From Rhizobium rhizogenes NBRC 13257 (GTDB lineage Bacteria > Pseudomonadota > Alphaproteobacteria > Rhizobiales > Rhizobiaceae), in NCBI RefSeq assembly GCF_000696095.1, contig NZ_BAYX01000013.1:1-64000 (forward strand): DNA of 64,000 bases. The letters run 5' to 3'. This document shows, one piece after another, positions 1-9,346 of the stretch. Positions within the stretch are counted from its first letter, which is position 1. Each line of letters opens with the position of its first letter. A program made the translations under genes and the position numbers. The notes under the pieces are model-generated. The model saw only the letters and a program-made list of their open reading frames with translations. It ran no database searches and was not told the origin of the DNA.

Positions 1-201
1 ATTGAATGGCAGTGAAAATCGTCCTCTTAAGCGGGCTTTTTCGGATTCATTTTACGAGTCATCGGGGAATCCACCTTCCTATAAAGGACGAAGATTGCGG
101 AATCGGGTTTCCCTACCGAATACACCGCCGGTCAGCGCCGCCAATTGCCAGTTTCTCAGCTAAGACCTAATAGAAAGTCCCAAGCAATAGAGGAGCGGAC
201 A
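1..201. other. Intergenic leader at the window edge
   Basis: No gene is supported here. The stretch precedes the cyclodeaminase-like gene and ends in a good Shine-Dalgarno run (aggagcgga, 191-199) just before its ATG at 202. An open frame continues upstream to 145, but the residues it would add are not conserved-looking. A short T-run near 37-43 could be the tail of a terminator whose other arm lies outside the window. Confidence 0.5.
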
Positions 202-1152
202 ATGCTGGTCCTTAATGAAGAGCAGACACGTACGGCGCTGGCCTGGCCGGCACTGATCGAGGCGATCGCCTCCATGTTTACCGGCGACTGCGTCATGCCG
301 GTCAGGCATCACCATGATATGGAGGTGCCGGGCGAAAGCGAAGCGACCCTGCTTTTGATGCCAGCCTGGCTGCCGGGACAATATATGGGCGTAAAGATGG
401 TCTCGGTCTTTCCCGATAATGCCACCCGCGCCCTGCCGGCGATCTTCGGCACCTATCTGCTGTCCTCCGGCAAGACCGGTGAGATGCTGGCGGTAATCGA
501 CGGCGGCGAGCTGACGGCACGACGCACAGCGGCCACTTCGGCGCTGGCGGCGCGCTATCTTGCGCGCACGGATGCCGAGAAGCTGCTGGTCTGTGGGTCG
601 GGGCGGCTGTCGCTCAATCTGATCCAGGCGCATGCCGAAGGACGGAGCCTGAAGCGGATCGGCATATGGGGCCGCGATCACGACAAGGCGGCAGACATCG
701 CCGGCCAAGCGCGGGCTCTTGGTCTGGATGTCATCGCCGTCACCGATCTCGAGTCCGCCGCCCGCAGCGCCGACATCATTTCCTGCGGGACATTGTCGAG
801 CACGCCCCTGATCAAGGGCGAATGGCTGAAGCCCGGCGCGCATCTCGATCTCGTCGGCGGTTTCAAGCCGGACATGCGCGAGACCGACGACGCCGCGATC
901 CGACGCGCAGAGGTTTTCGTCGATACGCGCGCCGGCGCTATGAAGGAAGCCGGCGATATCGTGCAGCCGTTGAAGAGCGGCGTGCTGACGGAGGATGCCA
1001 TCCGCGCCGAACTCAGCGAGCTCGTTCGCGAAACAAAGTCGGGACGCGCGAACGACGCCGACATCACCCTGTTCAAATCGGTGGGCGCGGCACTCGAGGA
1101 TCTCGCCGGCGCAATTCTGGCCTATGAATATGCGCGGGGCAGGCAGGCGTGA
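202..1152 (+). CDS. Ornithine cyclodeaminase / mu-crystallin family protein
   Basis: A 316-residue protein of the ornithine cyclodeaminase/alanine dehydrogenase/mu-crystallin family, which comprises NAD(P)-dependent deaminating or imine-reducing enzymes. Family landmarks are the N-terminal dimerisation region, a Rossmann segment (LLVCGSGRLSLNLIQAHA) and the conserved DLVGGFKPDMRETDD stretch. The glycine-rich loop reads CGSGRLS rather than the usual GTGxQA, so the cofactor loop is slightly atypical. I prefer the ATG at 202 because aggagcgga lies directly upstream. The gene overlaps hrpB by 4 nt. The exact substrate (ornithine, another amino acid or a ketimine) cannot be read from the sequence. 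Confidence 0.82.
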   Translation: MLVLNEEQTRTALAWPALIEAIASMFTGDCVMPVRHHHDMEVPGESEATLLLMPAWLPGQYMGVKMVSVFPDNATRALPAIFGTYLLSSGKTGEMLAVIDGGELTARRTAATSALAARYLARTDAEKLLVCGSGRLSLNLIQAHAEGRSLKRIGIWGRDHDKAADIAGQARALGLDVIAVTDLESAARSADIISCGTLSSTPLIKGEWLKPGAHLDLVGGFKPDMRETDDAAIRRAEVFVDTRAGAMKEAGDIVQPLKSGVLTEDAIRAELSELVRETKSGRANDADITLFKSVGAALEDLAGAILAYEYARGRQA

Positions 1153-3626
1153 CATCCATGACGCCTCCGCTGCCCGAGCTGCCGGTCTCGCATGTGCTGG
1201 CCGATATCGGCACGGCCCTTGGCCGAGAGCGGCGCGCGGTGCTGTCCGCACCGCCCGGCGCTGGCAAGACGACGCTGGTGCCGCTTTACCTGTTGGGCCA
1301 GAGCTGGCGCGGCGACGGCAAGATCATCCTGCTGGAACCACGACGGCTGGCGGCAAGGGCGGCGGCGGCGCGCATGGCCTCACTGCTCGGCGAAGAGGTT
1401 GGTGGTACCGTCGGCTACCGGATGCGGCTCGACAATCGCATTTCGGCAAAGACGCGCATCGAAGTGGTGACCGAGGGCGTGTTCGCGCGGATGATTCTCG
1501 ACGATCCCGAACTTGCCGGCGTCTCCACCGTCATCTTCGATGAATTCCACGAGCGATCACTGGATGCGGATTTCGGCCTGGCGCTGGCGCTCGACGTGCA
1601 ATCGGCCCTATGCGAGGATCTGCGTATCCTGGTGATGTCGGCGACGCTTGATGTCGAACGGGTAGCAGTGCTGCTTAACCATCCACCTGTGATCGAAAGC
1701 ATGGGCCGCGGTTTTCCGATCGACATCCGCCATCAGGACCGGCCGGCCGGAGAGCGGATCGAGGATACGGTGACACGGGCGATCCTCGACGCGCATGCGA
1801 CGGAACAGGGCTCGATCCTCGCCTTTCTGCCGGGACAGGCGGAAATCACCCGTACGGTCGAAAGGCTTGAAAACCGATTGCCATCGGAGACGGTCATTGC
1901 GCCGCTTTATGGCAATCTCGGTCAGAAGGAGCAGGACGCGGCGATCCGCCCGGCGCCCAAGGGCACGCGCAAGGTGGTGCTGGCGACCTCAATCGCCGAG
2001 ACCTCCATCACCATCGACGGCGTCAGGATCATCATCGACAGCGGCCTGCAGCGGTTACCCGTCTTCGAGGCCTCGACCGGCATCACCCGGCTGGAGACGG
2101 TACGCGTATCGCGAGCCTCCGCAGACCAGCGGGCCGGCCGTGCCGGACGAACCGAGCCCGGCACTGCGATCCGGCTGTGGCATCCCGGCCAGACGGCAGC
2201 GCTGCCGGCCTTCACGCCGCCGCAGATCCTCTCCAGCGATCTCTCAGGGCTAGCGCTCGATCTTGCCCATTGGGGCGTGCAGGACCCCGCCACGCTTGCC
2301 TTTGTCGATCAGCCGCCGGCAACCACACTCAATGAGGCGCGCGTGCTGCTGCGGCAGCTGGGGGCGCTGGACGCCGAGAACGGCTTAACGACGCGCGGGA
2401 AGCTGATGCGCGATCTGGCCTTGCCGCCCCGGCTGTCGGCCATGGTGATCTCGGCAGCGGAATTCGGCCAGGCGCGAGAGGCTGCAATGCTCGCCGTGTT
2501 GCTGACGGAACAGGGACTAGGGGGGGCGAGCGTCGATCTGGAAGAACGACTCAGGCGGTTCAAGACGGAAAAGGGCGAGCGGGCCGAGGCGGCGCGCCGA
2601 CTGGCCGGAAGGCTGGCGATGGCGGCAGGCGGCGGCAAGACCACGACTGCGGGTGCGCCGATATTGGCCGGCTCCCTGTTGCTGCATGCTTTCCCGGATC
2701 GCATTGCCCTGCAGCGCGGCGGCCGTGGGCGCTTCGTCATGGCGAACGGGCGAGGCGCCGAACTGCCGGAGACGGAGCGGCTGGCCGGCTCGCAGATGCT
2801 GGTGATCGCCGATCTGACCGGCCGGGCCGCGCAAGCCCGTATCCTGGCCGCGTCCGAGATTTCGCGGGGGGATGTCGAAGAGCATCTGCCGGGCGAAATC
2901 CGCACGGAAGACCAAAGCGTCTTCGACAAGGCGAGCCGGCAGGTGCGCGCGCGCCGCGTCACCCGGCTCGGCGCCATCATCTTTGAAGAGACACCCTTGC
3001 CGCGCCCATCGGGGGAAAAGGCAGCAAGAGCCTTGGCCGAGGGCATTCGCGAGCTCGGGATCGGCGTGCTGCCGTTTTCCAAGGACGCAAATCAATTGCG
3101 GGACCGGATCGACTTCCTACACCGTACGATCGGCGAGCCCTGGCCCGATGTCAGCGATGACGCCCTGCTCTTGCGGCTCGAAGACTGGTTCACGCCCTTC
3201 CAGACGGATGCGCGCGGCCTTTCCGATATTTCCCTCGGTGGGCTCTCCAATGGATTGATGTCGCTGGTGCCGCACGAGCTGCAACGCGACCTTGGCCGGA
3301 TGGCGCCGACGCATTTCGAGGCACCGACCGGTCAGCGTCACCCGATCCAATATGAAGGAGAGGAGCCGCTGTTGACGATTCGCGTACAGGAACTCTTCGG
3401 GCTGAAGCAGCATCCGACGATCGGCGGCGGTCGCTTGCCGCTGGTGCTGGAGCTGACGTCGCCGGCACACCGGCCCATCCAGACGACGCGCGACCTGCCG
3501 GGTTTCTGGGCGGGATCGTGGAAAGACGTGCGCGCCGACATGCGCGGGCGCTATCCGAGGCACCCCTGGCCGGAAGATCCGGCGGAGGCCTCGCCGACGA
3601 CACGAACCAAGCCGAGGGGAACCTGA
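1149..3626 (+). CDS. hrpB: ATP-dependent RNA helicase HrpB
   Basis: An 825-residue DEAH-box helicase close to the usual HrpB length (about 810). Visible motifs are Walker A (PPGAGKTTLVPLY, about 34-46), the DEAH-box variant DEFHERS (about 131-137), motif III (MSATLD) and motif VI (ADQRAGRAGRTEPG). The long C-terminal half carries the HrpB-specific domain (AHRPIQTTRDLPGFWAGSW). Its role in bacterial RNA metabolism is poorly defined. GTG at 1149 overlaps the previous stop; ATG at 1158 is an equally plausible start. The stop is 2 nt before actS, so the three genes are probably cotranscribed. Confidence 0.93.
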   Translation: MTSMTPPLPELPVSHVLADIGTALGRERRAVLSAPPGAGKTTLVPLYLLGQSWRGDGKIILLEPRRLAARAAAARMASLLGEEVGGTVGYRMRLDNRISAKTRIEVVTEGVFARMILDDPELAGVSTVIFDEFHERSLDADFGLALALDVQSALCEDLRILVMSATLDVERVAVLLNHPPVIESMGRGFPIDIRHQDRPAGERIEDTVTRAILDAHATEQGSILAFLPGQAEITRTVERLENRLPSETVIAPLYGNLGQKEQDAAIRPAPKGTRKVVLATSIAETSITIDGVRIIIDSGLQRLPVFEASTGITRLETVRVSRASADQRAGRAGRTEPGTAIRLWHPGQTAALPAFTPPQILSSDLSGLALDLAHWGVQDPATLAFVDQPPATTLNEARVLLRQLGALDAENGLTTRGKLMRDLALPPRLSAMVISAAEFGQAREAAMLAVLLTEQGLGGASVDLEERLRRFKTEKGERAEAARRLAGRLAMAAGGGKTTTAGAPILAGSLLLHAFPDRIALQRGGRGRFVMANGRGAELPETERLAGSQMLVIADLTGRAAQARILAASEISRGDVEEHLPGEIRTEDQSVFDKASRQVRARRVTRLGAIIFEETPLPRPSGEKAARALAEGIRELGIGVLPFSKDANQLRDRIDFLHRTIGEPWPDVSDDALLLRLEDWFTPFQTDARGLSDISLGGLSNGLMSLVPHELQRDLGRMAPTHFEAPTGQRHPIQYEGEEPLLTIRVQELFGLKQHPTIGGGRLPLVLELTSPAHRPIQTTRDLPGFWAGSWKDVRADMRGRYPRHPWPEDPAEASPTTRTKPRGT

Positions 3627-3628
3627 AC

Positions 3629-4966
3629 ATGGCCAGTTTCTTCAGAGGATTGGACAAGATCGCGATCGCGGACGCCAAGCTGCAGGACGATTATCACACC
3701 AGCCGGCGGCTGAGATTGCAGACATTGGTGCGCCTGCGCTGGCTCGCGGTCGGCGGCCAGACGGCAACGGTGATGATCGTCGCCTTCTGGCTGAAATTTC
3801 CGATGCCGCTATTGGCCTGCTGCGTGCTGATCGCCTGCCTTGCCTGGATCAACTTCTTCCTGACCCTGCGTTACCCGCCGACGCACCGGCTGGAGCCGCC
3901 GGCCGCCTTTGCACTGCTCGGCCTTGACCTTCTGCAACTCTGTGGGCTGCTGTTGATTACCGGCGGACTTGCCAATCCGTTCTCGGCGCTGGTCTGCGTG
4001 CCGGTCATTATCTCGTTTGCCTCGCAGCCGATCCGCTACAGCATGGTGCTGATCGTGCTGGCGATGATCTGCATCACCGGTCTTGCCTTTTCGCCCTTTC
4101 CCCTGCCCTGGTATGGCGGCGTCGAAGTGAACGTCCATAGCGTCATGCAGCTCGGCGTGTGGTGCTCGATTGCCTCGACCATGGCCTTTGCCGCCTTCTA
4201 TGCCTATCGCGTCTCCATGGAGGCATCGCAGCTCGCCGATGCGCTGGCGGCGACGGAACTGGTATTGCAGCGGGAAAAGCATCTGTCGCAGCTAGACGGG
4301 CTGGCGGCGGCCGCTGCCCATGAGCTCGGCACGCCGCTTGCGACCATCAGCGTCGTTGCCAAGGAGATGGAGCGCGAACTCAAAGAGGACGACCGCTTCC
4401 GCGAGGACGTGGCGCTGCTGCGCAGCCAGAGCGAACGCTGCCGGGATATCCTGCGGCGGCTGACGACGCTGTCGGCCGAAGACGAGGCGCATATGCGACG
4501 ACTGACGCTGTCGTCGATGATGGAAGAGGTCATCGCGCCGCATCGGGAATTCGGTATAAAACTGGAGCTGATCGAAAAGAGCCCGAGGGCCGGCGAACCG
4601 GTGCTCAACCGCAATGCCGGCATCATGTACGGGCTCGGCAATCTCATTGAAAATGCCGTCGATTATGCGCGCAAGACCGTGACCGTCACGGTGGAGTACG
4701 ACCCGGCCTTGCTCATCATCATCATCGAGGACGACGGCAACGGCTATGCACCCGACATCCTGACGCGGATCGGCGAGCCCTACGTCACGACGCGGCAGCG
4801 CGACGACACGGCCGGCGGCCTCGGGCTTGGACTGTTCATTGCCAAGACCCTGCTGGAACGCTCGGGCGCGGCCATTTCCTTCGGCAATCGCGATCCGGAG
4901 ACGCCGGGCGCCCGTATCCGCGTCGAATGGCCGCGCGTTTTGATCGACAGTAATTCGACAAAATGA
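3629..4966 (+). CDS. actS: Redox sensor histidine kinase ActS/RegB
   Basis: A 445-residue membrane histidine kinase of the RegB/PrrB/ActS family, which passes redox or acid signals to ActR. The N-terminal half has about six hydrophobic membrane segments and holds the family quinone-site motif GGLANPF. The H-box is AAAAAHELGTPLAT with phosphoacceptor His231. A cysteine in SERCRDIL occupies the region where RegB has its redox-active cysteine. The ATPase domain shows N-box NLIENAVDYA and G-box GGLGLGLFIA. The start is ATG 3629, preceded by gccgagggga; an upstream in-frame ATG lies inside hrpB. The partner actR follows after 54 nt. Confidence 0.93.
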   Translation: MASFFRGLDKIAIADAKLQDDYHTSRRLRLQTLVRLRWLAVGGQTATVMIVAFWLKFPMPLLACCVLIACLAWINFFLTLRYPPTHRLEPPAAFALLGLDLLQLCGLLLITGGLANPFSALVCVPVIISFASQPIRYSMVLIVLAMICITGLAFSPFPLPWYGGVEVNVHSVMQLGVWCSIASTMAFAAFYAYRVSMEASQLADALAATELVLQREKHLSQLDGLAAAAAHELGTPLATISVVAKEMERELKEDDRFREDVALLRSQSERCRDILRRLTTLSAEDEAHMRRLTLSSMMEEVIAPHREFGIKLELIEKSPRAGEPVLNRNAGIMYGLGNLIENAVDYARKTVTVTVEYDPALLIIIIEDDGNGYAPDILTRIGEPYVTTRQRDDTAGGLGLGLFIAKTLLERSGAAISFGNRDPETPGARIRVEWPRVLIDSNSTK

Positions 4967-5020
4967 GTTTCACGGCTTAAAACACCGGTCGTTAAAATCA
5001 GTAGGACTTGTGCAGGCGGG

Positions 5021-5629
5021 ATGCCGCCGGGATTGAAGATGATGACGGATAAAGAGCTTGCCGATCCCCACGCTGGGGCCAAGGATATTGCGGACCATAT
5101 CGGCCCGGATGCGACATTGCTGATCGTCGATGACGACGGACCCTTTCTGCGCCGTCTGGCGCGCGCCATGGAGACGCGCGGCTTCACGGTCGAGACGGCG
5201 GAATCAGTGGCGGAAGGCGTCGCCAAATCCAAGGTCACTCCACCAAAATATGCCGTCGTCGACCTTCGCCTCGGCGACGGCACCGGCCTCGAGGTCATCG
5301 AGGCGATCCGGCAGCGGCGCGACGACACACATATCGTCGTCCTGACCGGCTACGGCAATATAGCAACGGCGGTTACCGCTGTGAAGCTCGGCGCGCTCGA
5401 TTATCTCGCCAAGCCGGCTGACGCGGACGATGTCTATGCGGCGCTGACGCAGCGGCCGGGCGAAAAGGCCGAAGTGCCGGAAAATCCGATGTCGGCGGAT
5501 CGGGTTCGCTGGGAGCATATTCAGCGCGTCTACGAAATGTGCGAGCGCAACGTTTCCGAAACGGCCCGCCGCCTCAACATGCATCGCCGCACACTGCAAC
5601 GCATCCTCGCCAAGCGCGCGCCGAAATAA
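5021..5629 (+). CDS. actR: Response regulator ActR/RegA
   Basis: A two-domain response regulator of the RegA/PrrA/ActR family. The receiver domain has the acidic pocket DDD near 38-40, phosphoacceptor Asp81 in VVDLRLGDG, and the conserved Thr and Lys (VLTGYG, YLAKPAD). The C-terminal Fis-type helix-turn-helix (NVSETARRLNMHRRTLQRIL) is typical and nearly invariant in the family. Two in-frame ATGs at 5039 and 5042 are alternative starts; none has a strong ribosome site. ActS-ActR pairs control carbon fixation, nitrogen metabolism, respiration and acid tolerance in rhizobia. The gene converges on mmcB with only 3 nt between stops. Confidence 0.93.
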   Translation: MPPGLKMMTDKELADPHAGAKDIADHIGPDATLLIVDDDGPFLRRLARAMETRGFTVETAESVAEGVAKSKVTPPKYAVVDLRLGDGTGLEVIEAIRQRRDDTHIVVLTGYGNIATAVTAVKLGALDYLAKPADADDVYAALTQRPGEKAEVPENPMSADRVRWEHIQRVYEMCERNVSETARRLNMHRRTLQRILAKRAPK

Positions 5630-5632
5630 CCA

Positions 5633-6121
5633 TCATTCAGGTGAAAAATCCTTGCCCGTCGCCCATTCGGCCAATAACAGCCGCTGGGCGGCGGCGCGGG
5701 AGAAGTTCAGCGTCACCGACTTGCGCGTCGCCGGAGCCAAGCGATGCTCGGGCGCCTCGCGGATCATATGCGCGCCATAGCCGTCCGACAGGAACAGCCC
5801 GCAATCTTCGGGGAAGATATCGAGCGGCACGTCCTTATGGGTCGCGAAGAACAGGCGGTCGCAATGCTGACGATAATCCGGCCATTTGCGATCGACGCGG
5901 AAGTCCTCGATCGAGGTCTTGATCTCGATGATCCAGATCTCGCCCTTTTCCGACAGGGTGATGAGATCGGCCCGGCGGCCGCTTGCGAGCGGCAACTCCG
6001 GCAAGATGGCGTGACGCATCTCATGCAGTAATAGTTGCACGCCCCGACGTACAAGCATCGCCCGTTCCGACTGGCGGCCATCTATTAACGGATTATTATT
6101 GTAAACATTCAAAATCGTCAT
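5633..6121 (-). CDS. mmcB: MmcB family DNA repair protein
   Basis: A 162-residue protein matching the MmcB family (formerly DUF1052), an alphaproteobacterial DNA-damage-associated family. The core has a PD-(D/E)xK nuclease-like pattern: GRRADLITLSEKGEIWIIEIK, where the Asp and the ExK motif are visible, followed by DYRQHCDRLFFAT. Caulobacter MmcB belongs to the mitomycin-C resistance set; nuclease activity is an inference from the fold motif. It is divergent from the L,D-transpeptidase across about 180 nt. Confidence 0.85.
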   Translation of the reverse strand: MTILNVYNNNPLIDGRQSERAMLVRRGVQLLLHEMRHAILPELPLASGRRADLITLSEKGEIWIIEIKTSIEDFRVDRKWPDYRQHCDRLFFATHKDVPLDIFPEDCGLFLSDGYGAHMIREAPEHRLAPATRKSVTLNFSRAAAQRLLLAEWATGKDFSPE

Positions 6122-6301
6122 GAATTGCCTCGGGAACCGGCAAGAAACGTTGCAAAAAAGCCATGTCCCTTTAATTTGCGCAGCAGCGCCATTGAACTAG
6201 GAGCGCTGCCGCTTGCAAAGCAAAGTTTAATGGAAAATAAACCATATTCAAAGATGGTGAATACCATCCCATTCCCTGCCACAACGCACCAAGAGACTTC
6301 C

Positions 6302-6976
6302 ATGCTCACCCGCAATGCTATCACCGCACTGGGCCTCGTCGCGACGCTCGCTATGGCTGGCTATGCCACCACGGCCGCAGCCACGCCGACCGCCACAGCC
6401 AATTCCGCAACCGAGACCGTAAAGTCCTTCGATGGTGATTACGGCGTGATCAGTGACAACGGCTACCAGCTGCCGGCGATCCCGATCCAGAAGGTGAAGC
6501 CGCAGTTCCGCCGCCAGATCGTGGCCTACCAGTCCAATGAGGCTGAAGGCACGATCATCGTCAACACGCGCGAGCGCCATCTCTATTATATCCTCGGCAA
6601 CGGCGAAGCGATGCGCTACGGCATCGGCGTCGGCAAGCAGGGTTTCTCCTGGTCCGGCACCGCCTATGTCGCCTGGAAGCAGGAATGGCCGACTTGGCAT
6701 CCGCCGAAAGAAATGGCAGTGCGCCGTCCGGAAATCGCGAAATATGTCGACGGCGGCATGAACCCGGGTCTCTCGAACCCGCTCGGTGCCCGCGCCATGT
6801 ATCTCTACAATGAAAAGGGCCAGGACACGCTGTTCCGCCTGCACGGCACGCCGGAATGGGCCTCGATCGGAACCGCTGCTTCCTCGGGCTGCATCCGTCT
6901 GATCAACCAGGACGTCATCGATCTCTACAGCCGCGTTCTGCCGGGTCACAGCACCAAGGTCGTCGTGATCCAGTAA
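6302..6976 (+). CDS. Periplasmic L,D-transpeptidase (YkuD domain)
   Basis: A 224-residue exported protein. The N-terminus (MLTRNAITALGLVATLAMAGYATTAAA) is a signal peptide ending in an AxA-like site. The YkuD domain runs from about residue 60 (GTIIVNTRERHLYYIL) to the end, with the conserved His of LHGTPEW and catalytic Cys197 in SSGCIRL. These enzymes make 3-3 peptidoglycan crosslinks or attach proteins to the wall, which matters in Rhizobiales with polar growth. ATG 6302 is chosen because the signal peptide starts there; open frame continues upstream to 6125. A strong terminator follows. Confidence 0.9.
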   Translation: MLTRNAITALGLVATLAMAGYATTAAATPTATANSATETVKSFDGDYGVISDNGYQLPAIPIQKVKPQFRRQIVAYQSNEAEGTIIVNTRERHLYYILGNGEAMRYGIGVGKQGFSWSGTAYVAWKQEWPTWHPPKEMAVRRPEIAKYVDGGMNPGLSNPLGARAMYLYNEKGQDTLFRLHGTPEWASIGTAASSGCIRLINQDVIDLYSRVLPGHSTKVVVIQ

Positions 6977-6996
6977 TTGCTGGCAATCGGAATTTG

Positions 6997-7030
6997 AAAA
7001 GGCCGCCGGATATCGATCCGGCGGCCTTTT
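6997..7030. terminator. Bidirectional rho-independent terminator
   Basis: A near-perfect inverted repeat: the arm aaaaggccgccggat (6997-7011) pairs with atccggcggcctttt (7016-7030) around a 4-nt loop. Runs of A and T on either side let it work in both directions. It lies between the convergent L,D-transpeptidase and glcB genes. Confidence 0.9.
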
Positions 7031-7058
7031 TGTTTGTACCCGAATGGTGGACGCAGGC

Positions 7059-9227
7059 CTATACGGCCTGCTTCGCCTTCAGTTCGATGCGGCGGCGGTG
7101 CAGGACCGGCTCGGTATAGCCGTTCGGCTGTTCGCGGCCTTTGAGCACGAGCTCGAGCGCGGCCTGGAAGGCAACCGAGCCATCGAAATTGCCGGCCATG
7201 GCGATGTAGAGCGGGTCACCGGCATTCTGCTGGTCGACCACGGTGGCCATGCGCTTCATCGTCTCAACAATCTGCGCCTCGGTGATGACCTTGTGGTGCA
7301 GCCAGTTGGCCATGTGCTGCGCCGAGATGCGCAGCGTGGCACGATCCTCCATCAGGCCGATATTGTTGATATCCGGCACCTTCGAGCAGCCGACGCCCTG
7401 ATCGACCCAACGGACGACATAGCCGAGGATGCCCTGGCAATTATTGTCGATCTCGTGCTGGATCTCTTCCGGCGTCCAGTTCGGGCGCGAGGCGACCGGC
7501 ACGGAGAGGATATCGGAAAGCTTGGCGCGGACGCGGCTCTTCAGGGTCTGCTGGACATTGGCAACATTGACCTTGTGATAATGCATGGCATGCAGTGTCG
7601 CGGCCGTCGGCGACGGCACCCAGGCGGTGTTGGCGCCGGCTTTTGGATGGGCGATCTTCTGTTCCAGCATCGCCGCCATCAGGTCCGGCATGGCCCACAT
7701 GCCCTTGCCGATCTGCGCATGGCCGGAAAGGCCGCATTCCAGGCCGATATCGACGTTCCAGTTCTCGTAGGCCGCGATCCAGGCGGCCTGCTTCATGTCG
7801 CCCTTGCGGATCATCGGGCCGGCTTCCATCGAGGTATGGATCTCGTCGCCGGTGCGATCAAGGAAGCCGGTATTGATGAAGACGACGCGCTCGCTGGCGG
7901 CGCGGATGGCTTCCTTGAGGTTGACCGTGGTGCGGCGCTCCTCGTCCATGATGCCCATCTTGATGGTGTTGCGCGGCATGCCGAGCACGTCTTCGACCCG
8001 CGAGAAGATCTCGACGGCGAAGGCGACTTCTTCCGGCCCATGCATCTTCGGCTTGACGACATACATCGAGCCGGCGCGGGAATTCTTGCGGCGGCCTTTG
8101 GGGCCGACGTCATAAAGCGCGATCAGACCGGTGATCATGGCATCCATGATGCCTTCCGGCACTTCGTTGCCGTCACGGTCGAGGATCGCCGGATTGGTCA
8201 TCAGGTGACCGACATTGCGTATCAGCATCAGCGAGCGGCAATGCAGCTCGAAGCTGGCACCATCGGGTGCCGTATAGGTCACATCGGGATTGAGGCGGCG
8301 CGTGAAGGTCTTGCCGCCCTTGGCGACTTCCTCCGTCAGGTCGCCCTTCATCAGGCCGAGCCAGTTGCGATAGACCTCCGCCTTGTCCTCGGCATCGACG
8401 GCGGCGATGGAATCTTCGCAGTCCATGATCGTGGTGATCGCTGATTCCAACCGGACATCGGAAATATGCGCCGGATCGACCTTGCCGATATCAGTACTTG
8501 GATCGAGGACGATCTCGATATGGATGCCATTGTTCTTCAGGAGAATATGTGAGGGTGCAGCGACATCGCCGAGATAACCGGCGAAATGCCTTTCGTCGGT
8601 AAGAGCGACAGTGCCGCTCTTCGTCGCAATCGCCAGAACTCCACCCTTAACGGCAAAGCCCGTGACGTCCTTCCAGCTGGCATCGCTAAGCGGCACAGCA
8701 GCGTCGAGGAAATCGCGCACCCAGGCGATGACCTTCTCGCCGCGCTTCGGATTGTAGCCTTTGCCCTTCTCGGCGCCATCAGTTTCGGGGATGGCGTCGG
8801 TGCCGTAGAGCGCATCATAGAGCGAACCCCAGCGCGCATTGGCGGCGTTCAGTGCATAGCGGGCGTTCATGACGGGAACGACGAGCTGCGGGCCGGCGAT
8901 GGAGGCGATTTCGGTGTCGACATTGGCGGTCGAAACCGTGAAGGCCGGGCCTTCGGGAATGATGTAGCCGATCTCGCGCAGGAAGGCTTCGTAGGCGGCG
9001 AGATCCGCCGGTGCGCCGTTCTTGCGATACCAATCGTCTATCGCCGCCTGCATCCGGTCGCGCTTGGCAAGCAGCTCGCGGTTCTTCGGAGCAAGGTCAT
9101 GGACGATCGCCGAGAAACCGGCAAAGAAGGTATCCGCGTCGACGCCGGAGCCCGGCAGGGCCTCCTTGACGAGGAAATCATACAGGACCGGTTCGATCTG
9201 AAGCCCGTTTTTCTCGATGCGGCTCAT
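7059..9227 (-). CDS. glcB: Malate synthase G
   Basis: A 722-residue protein, the usual length of monomeric malate synthase G, which condenses glyoxylate with acetyl-CoA to malate in glycolate/glyoxylate use. Family stretches include TIMDCEDSIAAVDAEDK, GSMYVVKPKMHGPEEVAF near the active site, NTGFLDRTGDEIHTSM and the C-terminal NNCQGILGYVVRWVDQGVG. The start codon is preceded by gaggagttgag. A 119-nt gap separates it from the hydantoinase-A-like gene upstream. No local regulator gene is present. Confidence 0.96.
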   Translation of the reverse strand: MSRIEKNGLQIEPVLYDFLVKEALPGSGVDADTFFAGFSAIVHDLAPKNRELLAKRDRMQAAIDDWYRKNGAPADLAAYEAFLREIGYIIPEGPAFTVSTANVDTEIASIAGPQLVVPVMNARYALNAANARWGSLYDALYGTDAIPETDGAEKGKGYNPKRGEKVIAWVRDFLDAAVPLSDASWKDVTGFAVKGGVLAIATKSGTVALTDERHFAGYLGDVAAPSHILLKNNGIHIEIVLDPSTDIGKVDPAHISDVRLESAITTIMDCEDSIAAVDAEDKAEVYRNWLGLMKGDLTEEVAKGGKTFTRRLNPDVTYTAPDGASFELHCRSLMLIRNVGHLMTNPAILDRDGNEVPEGIMDAMITGLIALYDVGPKGRRKNSRAGSMYVVKPKMHGPEEVAFAVEIFSRVEDVLGMPRNTIKMGIMDEERRTTVNLKEAIRAASERVVFINTGFLDRTGDEIHTSMEAGPMIRKGDMKQAAWIAAYENWNVDIGLECGLSGHAQIGKGMWAMPDLMAAMLEQKIAHPKAGANTAWVPSPTAATLHAMHYHKVNVANVQQTLKSRVRAKLSDILSVPVASRPNWTPEEIQHEIDNNCQGILGYVVRWVDQGVGCSKVPDINNIGLMEDRATLRISAQHMANWLHHKVITEAQIVETMKRMATVVDQQNAGDPLYIAMAGNFDGSVAFQAALELVLKGREQPNGYTEPVLHRRRIELKAKQAV

Positions 9228-9346
9228 ACACTCAACTCCTCACGGCCGTTCAACGGCTCAATTCTGACATGGTGCCACTTTGCGGGCGGTTTCGCCTTCC
9301 GTCAATTTGGCAATAGTTCGAAAGATTTATGCAATTTTGGAAACAA